A stretch of DNA of 64,000 nucleotides, from contig ML996699.1 of assembly GCA_010356995.1 (NCBI GenBank), positions 465,697 to 529,696 of the forward strand. Direction: 5' to 3'. This DNA comes from Trichodelitschia bisporula (Eukaryota; Ascomycota; Dothideomycetes; Phaeotrichales; Phaeotrichaceae). Positions 10,303 through 20,800 of the stretch are shown here, in pieces (position 1 is the first letter of the stretch; each line of letters opens with the position of its first letter). The notes beneath the pieces were generated by a model. That model had not been told where the DNA came from. It made no database searches and saw only the letters and a list, made by a program, of their open reading frames with translations. A program made the translations under genes and the position numbers.

Positions 10303-11446
10303 ATGTCGCCCGCCTATCTCGACCACGACGACCCGTTCTCCCCCCGCCGTCGCAGTACCTGTACATCCTCCCCCCGATCCAACCCCACCTCCAAAACTAA
10401 CCCCTACAGACCCCCTCTACAACACCACCACGCGCAAACCCCGCCGCTGGCCCCTCGTCCTACGCATAACCAAAGGCAGCGTCCACGCCCTAATCCTCCC
10501 AGCGGTAACCTTCCACGCGCTCTTCACCGCCCTAATCGTCTACCTCGACCTCTACGTCCAGCCCCTCGGCCTGCCCGGCACCATCGTCCCCTCCATCTCC
10601 ATCGTCGTAGGCCTCATGCTCGTCTTCCGCAACGGCACGTCCTACGACCGCTTCTGGTCTGGCCGGAACCACCTCACCGCCATCACGGGGAGTGTCCGGC
10701 ACCTCGTACGCTACATTTTAACCTATTCCCGGGACCTGAAGACCGACGAGGCGACCCCCGCCGAACGCGCAGACACCGAGGCCGCAGTGCGCTTGCTCAT
10801 CGCCCTCCCCTTCGCGGTCAAACACTCCCTGCGCTCCGAGTTCGGCGGCGCGTGTCCGCCCCTCCCCGCGCGCAGCGGCATGCACACGCCCACGGCTGCA
10901 CCCGCGCATACCGAGGCCGGGCTCATGGCCGAGAGCCTCGGAACGCTACGCCCGGAGTACAGCGGGCTGTTGCCGGCGACGCTGCTCAGCCTCGAGGACC
11001 GGGGCGTACCGCTGCCGGTGCAGCTCGCGGCGAAAATAGAGGCGTATGTACGGCGGGGATGGGCGCGGGGGTGGTGGCAGGCGCCGCAGGCAGGGGGGTT
11101 GAGTGGCGAGGTAGGCGCCATTGTGCGGGCTTATGGGGCTATGGAGACGATTCGCACGACGCCGATTCCCGTCGCGCATCTGATACATGCGAAGCAGGTT
11201 CTTGCGTTGTATTTGATGGTGCTGCCGTTTGCGATGGTGGATGAGATGGCGTGGTGGAGTGTGTTGGTTATTGTGCTTATTGCGTTTACGCTGTATGGGA
11301 TTGAGGCGATTGGGAGTGAGCTTGAGGAGCCGTTTGGGTATGATAAGAATGATATTAAGATGGATGCTATTGTGGAGGATTTGAAGGTTGAGTGCCAGGT
11401 TTTGTTGGAGGAGTGGAGTAGGGGGAATGGGGATTATTTTGATTGA
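10303..11446 (+). CDS. Bestrophin-like anion channel (UPF0187 family)
   Basis: Two exons, 10303-10354 and 10410-11446, 362 residues. The intron has donor GTACCT, branch CTAAC and acceptor CTACAG, and joins the frames exactly. The protein has the bestrophin/UPF0187 layout: a first membrane hairpin (SVHALILPAVTFHALFTALIVYLDLYV), the signature FRNGTSYDRFWSGRNHL, and C-terminal membrane helices (LIHAKQVLALYLMVLPFAM, WSVLVIVLIAFTLYGIEAIG) followed by LEEPFGYDKNDIKMD. Relatives are pentameric chloride or other anion channels in plasma or organelle membranes; substrate and location here are inference. The first half uses almost only C-ending codons and the last 200 bases almost only G/T-ending ones. 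Confidence 0.88.
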
Positions 11447-11841
11447 TGGGTGGGGGGTTGAGGTGGTTTGGGCGGGAGATAGAAAGATACCCGGTGTGTA
11501 TTCGTATGGTCAATGAAGATACCCTGTTTCATGCTGCTCCATCGCTGGTGACGCCGCCGGATTTAGGTCAAGTGCTCACAGCACATCGATATGAAACTCT
11601 ACCGTGGATATGATGGAAGCAAGGCTCTTCACGTGGAACTGATAACTGTGAAATCTGGAGATTTAAGATAAGGACGATGAAAAGAAGCCTCACTTGGAGC
11701 CTTTGCTCGGCGCTGAGCGGTGTTGCAGTGGTTGTGTAAGGAACAACAGCAGCAGTAATACTAGGATAATCATGATAGATCCTACGTCCAGAGTCTTCTG
11801 CCTAACATGACACCAAAAATTTGCCATCGTTACCAAACGCT
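11447..11841. other. Intergenic between convergent genes
   Basis: About 400 bp shared by the 3' ends of the bestrophin-like gene and RIC8. G-rich next to the channel gene, then mixed. No gene or hairpin terminator seen. Confidence 0.5.
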
Positions 11842-13519
11842 TTAATCGGACATCTCTTCGAATCGTCCCTCTTGCACCGCCTGCTCGACCGGGTTCCTCA
11901 CATCCACCACGCCAGTCGCCTTAAGCCTACACACAACACGTTAACAACCCACCAGCAGCACATACGAACCCACGCGAACAGACCCAAGAAAATACGCTTC
12001 TCATACCTCTCAAACAACACGAACAGTCGCTCTGCTTCGCGCTCTTTCTCTTCCATTGTCATCTCAACATCCGGAGGCCCGGGCTCCGCGTCGAGTCGCT
12101 GTCCTGTCACGGGGTTAATGGCTGCGCCTACACGGTCCGTTCCAGCTCCAGAGCCCATGTCCGGGACCGGTAGATTCTGGCTCATCAGGAAGCCTGATGC
12201 GTAGCCGAAGCCGATATTTTGCACAAAGGTCGCCGGGTCAGAGTCTGACACCTCGAAGAGAAGGAAGGACACTGAGTTGCGCAACGTAGGCATGGACGCC
12301 GAGGTGGTGAGTCGGAGAAGGCGAGATGACAGGCCATCGCCCTTGCCGAGCGGCTTGGTGCGGTCGGCATCCGAGGGGAGTAGACTAGCCTGGACTGATG
12401 CCTTGACTGCATCCGGGGCGTGCATATAGACATTGCGCAGCAGGGACACAGCCGGCGTAACTATCTGCTCGAGCTCGGACTCGGGATAATTGGTCAACGC
12501 GGAGGACAGGATGTTCGCCAGGCGGTCGACAACGCTTGTTGGGTTGCTGGAGGGGAAGAGGGCCCCGATGCTCGCCGCATCGTTGAGGTCAAGGTTGAGG
12601 AGTGCGTTGATGACACCACTTCGAGGCTGATCTAATGGCTTTCTCGGGGGGTTGGGTGCTAATAGAATGCCAACGAGGCTTGGGACGGCCGCGGAGAAAT
12701 CGGGTACGATGCTCGTGCTAAAGTGCGTAATGTTGAACAGCAGTTTGCACGTGTCACCCAAGGCCATGTTGTCCATCAGGGAAAGCGGCTTCGCTGCTTG
12801 GTAAAGTTTTGCGTGGCGAGCTAGGCACTGCACCATGAGCCAGACTCCGGTATCTCCGGAGACATACCTGATTGATGTTCGCTGCAAGATTATGCTTGCG
12901 GACTAGAGCATCGTAGTCCACCGTGGTTCCATACGTGAGCAGGAACAATATCCTGGAAGCGAGAAACTCGTCGTCGCTATTATCCGTCTGCTCCCGTTAG
13001 CTGAAGCTCCAAACCGTCATTTCTATGAAGACAAACATTCAGATACTCTGCCAACCGGGGTGCGTAATCCAGCTCGGCCAAATATGTCCGGCACTGTTCC
13101 TTTAGCAGCAGCGCATTCGCAATACATCGCAACGCCTCCCTCCGCGCACCAGACTCGTTATGCGCCTTGAACGCATGCGCTGCCAGCACTTCGATGCCCT
13201 GAAGATCAGCTTTATGATCAAGATAGGTACATCACGCACCATTTTCGAGTAAATTGGGTCTGCAAATTGAACGCTCCGTCCATAGACCTTGAGATGACCC
13301 AGCAAACTCTCACGCTCTGCACTTGGTTAGCTGCTATGTTCTTGGAGAGTCCGAAGGGTGCCATACCTTTGCTCGAGAGCCTCTTCTCCGTCAGATCTAC
13401 GGACAGTTTGCCCAGAAGCTCTTTGATTTCGTCCAGTTTCGCTACGCCTGTTAAGTACGCCTCCATGGCCGCATAAACGGCCACTTACCTGGACCAGATT
13501 TATCCCCCGTAGCCTCCAT
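11842..13519 (-). CDS. RIC8: Synembryn/Ric8, G-alpha exchange factor and chaperone
   Basis: Seven exons on the minus strand: 13489-13519, 13367-13447, 13240-13316, 13037-13198, 12868-12987, 12007-12827 and 11842-11926. They sum to 1377 nt (458 residues) and every junction keeps frame. Ric8 folds and activates heterotrimeric G-protein alpha subunits; in filamentous fungi it is needed for growth and conidiation. Family blocks are EALRCIANALLL, SRILFLLTYGTTVDYDALV, MALGDTCKLLFNITHFS, INALLNLD, LLRNVYM, SSRLLRLTTSASMPTLRNSVSFLLFE, NIGFGYASGFLM, INPVTGQRLD, and the C-terminal EEKEREAERLFVLFERLK / NPVEQAVQEGRFEE. The first exon codes only 10 residues. The 40-nt intron before 12827 is the shortest and least certain. 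Confidence 0.9.
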
Positions 13520-14097
13520 CCTGAATTCGCTTCTCGTAGTCCAAGCCAAAGCTCGCAAGGCAGCTTAGTAAAGGTTGGCGGGTTAGGCGCGCTTCACTTG
13601 GGTGTGAAGCTGTGCATCAGCGGACAAAGGAAAAGAAAACTCCGAGTTACGTCCACAGATATGGGCGACGACTGTTGTGTTGTTTCGCACACTTCTGCCC
13701 TTCTACACGTATGCTTCGTGCTTGGACTTTGGCGGGGTGCTGCCGGCCGTAGGCATGAAAGTGCGAGGGGAACGTAGCACACGCAGCTTGCCTCACAACA
13801 ACCCCCGCATGTGACGCCTTGGCAGGCGCGCTGCAATACAAAGCGGTTAACGGCTGGTACTGTAGGAAGGCCAGAGACGGGATGACGAAGCTCGCTGTCT
13901 GTAGCTATTTTCCTAAACTGATGAGGCGCATTGGAATACTTTTGCTGCATCTTCACATCGTCTACTTGGAATTAGGTGCAAAATGAGATGTCGTTCTATG
14001 ACATTGAATGTACCGTATACTATGCATCTAAGCATCGCATCTATCCTAGCGACAAGTAACACCAAACACCCCGCATCCAAATGGTATCCCTGAAGCT
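13520..14097. other. Intergenic, RIC8 upstream region
   Basis: About 580 bp between RIC8 and the 3' end of the E1 alpha gene. Nothing recognisable beyond non-coding sequence. Confidence 0.5.
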
Positions 14098-15516
14098 TCA
14101 AAGCCCGTCCTTCCCTCGCTCATACCCATCAACGTCATACTCCGCCGGATACCGCTCCAGCACATCCTTCAATGCCGCAATCTGCTGCTCCTGCTCCTCC
14201 GTCACTTCCTCATAAACATCCTCGAACATCAACCTCAACGCCGGCAGCTTCTCCCTCTCCGCGCGCCCAAACGCTTCGAGCACCGCCTTCTTAACCCGCG
14301 TCTGCTCCTCCCTTTCCAGCTCCTCGTTCCACAATCCCCGGGCCTCCATCCACTTCCTCAACCGTACAATCGGATTATCCCGTCGTTTCCAGCTCTCTAC
14401 CTCGCGCACCTCGCGATACTTGCTGCTGTCGTCGCTCGTGCTGTGGTGCGCTACGCGATAGCTCATCGCCTCAACAAGCACCGGCCTGTTCTCTCCCTGC
14501 AGCGCCAACTCCCTCGCCTTCGCCGTCGCCTCCCGTACCGCGAAAACATCATTCCCATCGACCCGGATCGTATCAATGCCATACCCGACACCCCGCGACG
14601 CAATCCCGTCACCGCGGTATTGCTCCAATGTAGGCGTACTGATCGCAAACCCATTGTTGCGACAGAAGAAGATGACGGGGCACGAGCGCGTCGCCGCCAC
14701 ATTAAGCGCAGCGTGAAAATCGCCCTCGCTCGCCGCCCCCTCGCCGAAATAGCAGCACACGACGCGCTCCTTATTCGTCTCGGGATCAAGCTTATGCGCT
14801 AGCTTAAGCGCGTATGCTGCGCCAGCAGCCTGCGGGAGCTGTGTCGCGAGAGGTGAGCTGATGGTATGAATATTCAGCTTCGCGCTTCCGTAATGCACAG
14901 GCATATTCCGTCCCCTCCCCTCATCCAGGCGATTCGCAAAAAGCTGGTTCATGAACCCATCGAGCCCAAACCCGCGGTACTGAAACACGCCGGCCTCGCG
15001 GTACTGCGCGAAGACAACATCCGCAGGATCGAGCGCGCTGGCCGAGCCAACGGCAATGCCCTCCTCGCCCGCCGACACCATGTAGAAGCTCAGGCGCCCC
15101 TGGCGCTGGGCTTGGTACATGATGGGATCCATGACGGACACCACTATCATGTCCTTGTAGATCTTGAGTACCTCTTCGTCGGAGATGTCGGGTTGTGCGC
15201 GCGATTTGTCGACCAGCTCCCCGTCCTGGTCCATCACACGGTATGTTGGCATGGCGGGCATGTCGCCCGGCCGCGCGAAGGCCATGACTGTCGTGAACTT
15301 CGAGTTGACTGCGCCGGGGAAATGCACCCTACACTGTCAGCTTGGTCCCAAGATGTAGACGGCCACGTACCTATCTGACCCGGGCTTCTGCGGCATGGAC
15401 TGAGCGCGAGCCTGGATCGCGGGAAGGACGAGACGGATACGCTCGGGGAATGTCTGGGGCATGTGGTAGAGACTGCATTGTCGCAAGAGCGGCCGTACGG
15501 AGCGGCGGAGCGACAT
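14098..15516 (-). CDS. Branched-chain 2-oxo acid dehydrogenase E1 alpha subunit
   Basis: Two exons, 15371-15516 and 14098-15328 (458 residues), with a 42-nt intron (GTACGT, GCTGAC, TGTAG). The mitochondrial complex oxidatively decarboxylates the 2-oxo acids of valine, leucine and isoleucine; E1 alpha binds thiamine diphosphate with E1 beta. The start is an Arg-rich amphipathic presequence (MSLRRSVRPLLRQCSLYH) fitting matrix import. The body matches BCKDH rather than pyruvate dehydrogenase: MPTYRVMDQDG, FYMVSAGEEGIAVGSA, QYREAGVFQYRGF, GRNMPVHYGS, and a cofactor motif FGEGAASEGDFHAALN...RNNGFAIS. The phospho-loop HHSTSDDSSKYR is intact, so control by a BCKDH kinase is likely. The 3' end of the coding strand is G-rich. 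Confidence 0.92.
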
Positions 15517-15882
15517 GATGTTTGGGGTGGCATAGCGAGAGTGGTGGAGGCGGGAATGCGCATAGTTTTGAGAGGCAAGGAGAAGTCGGCAATTCGCGGC
15601 TTAAGCAGGTTCAGCCCTGCTGATGCGACTAGGCCGGGTTTGGTTTCCCCGGACTCTAGGGACCGGGGTGGGGGGAAAGGGAGGGGAACAAAGAGAAAAG
15701 GAACATGGGAACTTCACGGGCTTAGGAATGGGCTTCAAGTTAAATTTGAAAGAGAATTTTCTACTCCGCAAGATAGCCTATCGAGACCGAAGCAAATTCG
15801 AGCACTAAGCGTCTACAACCATGATAGCTCTTAGAAAAGCTCGAATAAAGATGGCCACATCCGGATTCGGGATATTCTCAAT
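15517..15882. other. Intergenic, E1 alpha upstream region
   Basis: About 370 bp between the E1 alpha start and the epimerase stop, partly A/G-rich. No element recognised. Confidence 0.5.
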
Positions 15883-16954
15883 CTAGAGCAGGCTCTTGAT
15901 CAGCTGTCCACCTTCCCAGGCATCGCCGCCCTCCAGCTTCTGCCACCCGTCGATAGCACCGACTTCGACACAGAGCATGTTCTTGTATCCGTCCTGAGGA
16001 GCAAAGTCGCCCATGCCCTTGGCCTTCTCGATCCACGGGTTCCAGACTACGGTGTCGGAGAGGTTGTCACGAATGACATCGAAGCGCGGCGAACCACCTT
16101 CAAGAACCGACGTGGTATCCTGCTTGACGCCAATGTAGGCCCGGTCGACTTCACCGGTGATGGACAGTGAGGGCGTGGTCTGCTCGTGCTTCGTGGCGTT
16201 GAGCACCTTGTCGATGTAGGTCTCAGAACCAAGCCCGTTGATAGTCGTCTGAGAGATGTCCTTTGCACGTTAGCACTACTCCCTGGAGGACTTGAGCGAA
16301 CCTACGTTGACACGCAGATACGTATGGAGCAGGAACTGGAACTCAAACGCGCTCGAGCCCTCATTGCGCACCGTCATGATCGTGCGCAGACCCTCTTCGC
16401 TCAGCGTCACACTGTACACCAGACCAAAGTCGAGTGGCCACGCCTCGCGGAACTTGGCCGGCAGCGCCGAGCTGTACAGCCCGAAATCGAGCTTGACGCT
16501 GCTGGTCCCGCTTTCTGACTTCTCACTACCTAGGAACTCCCACCGGACGTTGCGCGCAAAGCCGTGCTGGGGAAGGGCGGAGGTAGCGTGATCCTTGATC
16601 GGGGGACCGAAGTTCTATTTGCCCGATCAGCACATGCATGAACTGGTATGGCCCGAAGACTCCATGACGCAGTGAGCGGACACAACAGCTACTTACTGGG
16701 AACACAATCGGGATGCCGCCGCGCACAGGCTTGCTACCGTCCCAGATTGCCTTCTCAGAAACCCAGACGTTCTCAGTTTTTCCACCTCCGTTCTTCCAGC
16801 TAGTGACGGTCGCACCATACAGCAGGACCTCGACAGTATCGCCATTTGGAAGTGTCGCGGAGACGGTCTGGCGCTTCTCATCAATGTCGACGGTCGCGGC
16901 CGGAAGCTTTTCGCCGGGCGGCAAGATATTGGACGGTTTGTGACGACGATCCAT
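15883..16954 (-). CDS. Glucose-6-phosphate 1-epimerase (YMR099C-type aldose epimerase)
   Basis: Three exons, 16697-16954, 16306-16614 and 15883-16260 (314 residues); all introns are phase 0. The enzyme interconverts alpha and beta anomers of glucose 6-phosphate in the cytosol. Fold markers are [43 protein letters not shown], then QHGFARNVRWE with the predicted catalytic His, FQFLLHTYLRVN, and MLCVEVGAIDGWQKL with the predicted catalytic Glu. The family motifs [10 protein letters not shown] and HGFARN place it with the hexose-6-phosphate mutarotases, not galactose mutarotase. The length is normal and nothing is missing. Confidence 0.9.
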
Positions 16955-17802
16955 AACTGCGGTGCGGAAAAGGGTTGATGGCGTGAGTGGTAGTGGCGTG
17001 GGAGGAGTAATGAGCAGGTCAAGGAGGGGTGGTGCTGATAATGCGGGGTACTGGACGCGGGGCTAGTCGTACGGTAGCTCTCAGGAAGGTGCGATGCACA
17101 GATCGATGCACAGTGAATCGTCAAAGTCGTCGAACAACGTTGATCAAACTAGATACTGAAAAGGAAACGCCACTCGGAGAACAATCGACGACAATTCAAG
17201 GTCAAGCTTTTGACGCCGCATGCAGTCTCTCGGTACTTATAGAACTCTGCTGTACAAGAAACCACGCACCTTCTGCTTCCCCCCACCAACCCACGCCCCT
17301 GCGCCAAGTCCGGAGCTCATTGGTGAATGCTCGACCATTGGATGGCACACGCCCTGCCCTGCTGGTGACAGTCCATTCAGCGGCTGCAGAGCGTCTTTTG
17401 AAACGACTATGGGGAGCGCCTTGCAGATTGGGGGAAGCGTGGAAGGGTGATGGGCGTGACGGGCGTCGTCAAAAGAAATATCGGAAGTTTTCGGGCGGCC
17501 ATGTGGACGATGCAAATAGAAACCAATGTCAAGGTGCAACAAAAAAAGCATATGTAGCGCACAAGCTGCTGAAGCTTGCATAGCTGTTACGGGAGATCAT
17601 CTAGTTACAGTTCGTGAACGCTCAATGTGATGTGTATCGTGCTGTCCTATGTCATACGCTGGTGCGGAAAACAAAATCCTGTACTCCAGTGAAAAGGCAA
17701 ACGCCCCAACCCATATGCACCTGCCTTGTGATCCAGTCGATATCTCACACTCAACTCAGCTCGTAAAAAGATGTGAATCCCGCATGCCACATTCTGCAGG
17801 AA
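16955..17802. other. Intergenic, epimerase upstream region and RIF1 3' flank
   Basis: About 850 bp. A 184-codon plus-strand frame (17029-17583) begins without ATG and has no protein-like pattern. No other element seen. Confidence 0.5.
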
Positions 17803-20800
17803 CTAAGCGTCATCTTTGCCGTTCCTCAAAACTTCCTTCTTCATGTCGAAAAGCAGATCGTCGATTTCACGCTGCTCTTGGGTTCCAAAGACCATCTGTT
17901 GACAGTCTGTGAGGATGCCCTTGAGGCGAGTGATGATGCTGCGCGGGTGGAGAATGCGGCGCATGACATTGGCAGCAGAGGGACCACTCTCCTCGGCAGG
18001 CGTCTGCGCCTGAGAGTCAGAAGGAGTCGAAGCCTCAACCACGATGTCAGCCTGGGCCTCCTCAACACGCTCAAAGGAGAGCGAGGAGGGAATCGTGACG
18101 GATTCGGCGTACAGGACCCGCCGCTTCTTCCTAGCATGCTCCTTCGTCTGGGGAGATTCGACGCTATCGGCGGGGGTGGCGACATTGTCCGCGAAGTCAG
18201 CCTTGCGCTTCTCGCGAAGAACCGATTTCTTGGCTTTCTTGATCTTGACGTCGAGATGGCGCGATGGACGATCTGGCGTATCCTCCTTGTCGTCCTTGTT
18301 GGTAGAAGCCACAGCCGGCGCATCTGAGATGTCGAGTTGCTTCGAAGCAGTCGCATGCTCATCCGCTGGACCTGCCGGTCGAGTTCTAGCTGGCGTGTGA
18401 GACTTGCGCCCCTTACGCCCACGCCACAGAAGGTCGTCCGGGCGCGAGAGAGGTTTGTCCACGATCGGGATGTTATGCAAGCGGGACGAGCGCCGATGCG
18501 CGATGTTGTCGATGCTCGTACTCTTCGAGCGCTCGAGCTGGGGCTCCTTCTCCACCGCAGAGTCGGGAACGAAGTCCTCGTGGGACGCGGAAGAAAAGCG
18601 TTTCTTCCCCTTCATCTCAGTCGTAGAAGGGGAAGCTTGAGTGTCGTCCGGCTCCTCGGGTTTGACGGGTTCCTCCGCAGGAAGAACCTTAGGCTCCTTC
18701 TTCAATGTTTCTTCAAAGACGGACTTCAGGCGATCAGCGATCCCGGCGGATGTGTTCTTCCTCGAAGCACGTTCATCAGGCATTTCAACGCGGATGTTTT
18801 CGCGCAAATCCGCTTTGTCGCCGTCAAGGAGGTTCTTCATCGGAGAGGAGCTCCAAGAGGGTGGAGTGGCGGATGTGACTGTTTTCTTCGGTGAATTTAT
18901 GTTCTTTGGTGAAACCGCCTTCAATGGTGAGGCCGAATTCACAGTCGCAGCGGCCTTCTTTTTGGCGTTGCGAGGCTTCTCCTTGGCAAGGATATCGACA
19001 GAGTGTATAGCCGACGGGTTCGCCTCTTCCGCGCAAACGGACCGTTCAAGGAAGGAGCACTCGACCACGTTGGTACTCTCAGTTGCGAAGAAATGGTCTT
19101 CCAACGAGGGTTGTTGTCGGTTCGGGAAGGAGCTTGGCGCTCCGTTTTCTGCCGCCGAGTCCTGAACCAAGGGATGGTTTTCCTGCATTTCCGATATCAG
19201 TTGCTGGCTCACAAATTCCGGAGGGCTCTCCTGAGGCACAACATCCTGTCCGATGTCACCGTTGGCGGCCACAGCCAAGCCTTCGTCGTTGTCATTCGGG
19301 TGGTGATATTCCACATCCTGCATTGGGTCCCAATCCTGAATCTGGCCAATATCTTGGGCAGTGTCCACATCGGCGTCATCCGGTTGAGCTTGGGCTTGGA
19401 CAACGCCGTCGTCCACCATACGCGGAGGCGAAGAGGGCAATTCCGTGTCTTCATAGTTCGGCTGACCAGATTGGTCCGTATTGGCGCGCACCTCTTCATC
19501 CCAGTGGGCCGACGCTTGGGCGTCGCTCCGGTTTGATGTGCCGCGAGACGGACTAGAAGGCAATGACGCGACATCACTGCTGATAGGATCGGAATCCACC
19601 GCCTGAATACCATCGGACCGTAGGCGCTCGACAAAGGAATTTGGCGCGCTGTGCCGCTCCGTAGACAACGATGTGTTTGCCGCACACTCGATCGGCGGGG
19701 ATGACTGAAGTCCCATCTCGTTTAGCAAGTTCGCTTCGCAATTTTCGGCTTCGTGATGCTGGCCACGTTCGTTGAGTTCCGGTATTGCTGGCACCGGGAA
19801 TGCTGGCAAAAACAACTGGATCTCCTCCTTTGCCTTAATAAAGGCTTCGATCAATTCTTCAGGGTACTGGAGCGTACTTTGAACGCCAAACGTCTCATTC
19901 CACAGGGCTGCAAGAGGCCCACGAATATGCCGGTGACGACAAGAAAATCCGGCACCCAAGAGAATAGAGAAGGTCCGGAGCGTTGAGCTGTCAATCGGAG
20001 ATTCCCGAATGATGACGAGGATATAGTGCCACAGCTTAGAGATCTGCCGAGTCAGAAAGTGCATTGTAGGAAGTAATCGTACGAAAATTACCTCTGTGAA
20101 GAGTCTCTCTCCAGACCGATCCCCACCAAGGAATATAAGGTTCTGCATATCAAGCATGCTCACAATACCGTCCTGAATGTGTTGCAGAACAATCTCCGGA
20201 GAAGGATAATCCCGTCGGAGGTACCTGGAGACGATTTGGACAAAAGCGATGGCCTCATCTTTGCTCAATTTCAACTGTTCAGGAGCCAGACCTTTGCTCA
20301 CGAACCTGAGGCAGGTGTTGATTAAGGAATATACCGCCGCGTATGGGTCGTTCTTCGATGGTGCAGTGCCCCACAGTTGAGTGTGTGCAAGACGAATGCT
20401 TTTGATGCGAGGCCGGTCATCTCCCTCGATCACTAGTTGCGCCAGCTTGAGGCGTATCGACCGAGCAGCACCGTTGGTCTTAAAGTATCGTTCAAGGAGC
20501 TCTGCAAATGGCTCCGTGATAGTGAGAAACGCCCCAGCTTCGCCAATTTCGCTCTTCGCGAGCTGGAGAAGACTGCCATAGCCTAGATCGGTATCCTCGG
20601 GCAAATAGGGGAATAACCCGCCGATGATATGCTGGACTAGCTCGTAGTTTTGGCTAATGGTACCAACATTCTCCTTGTCCTGAAAGAGTTCGACGATACG
20701 TCGCAAAATGGATTCAGCGACGGGTGTGGCACCTGGCAGCTTGCCATCCACTTTTGAGAACTCGCGAGTGGTGACGTCGCTCAAGTCGGCCAGAAAGACA

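Noticed and set aside
17029-17583. 184-codon plus-strand frame
   Set aside because: No ATG start, no domain-like pattern, and it spans normal-looking intergenic sequence.
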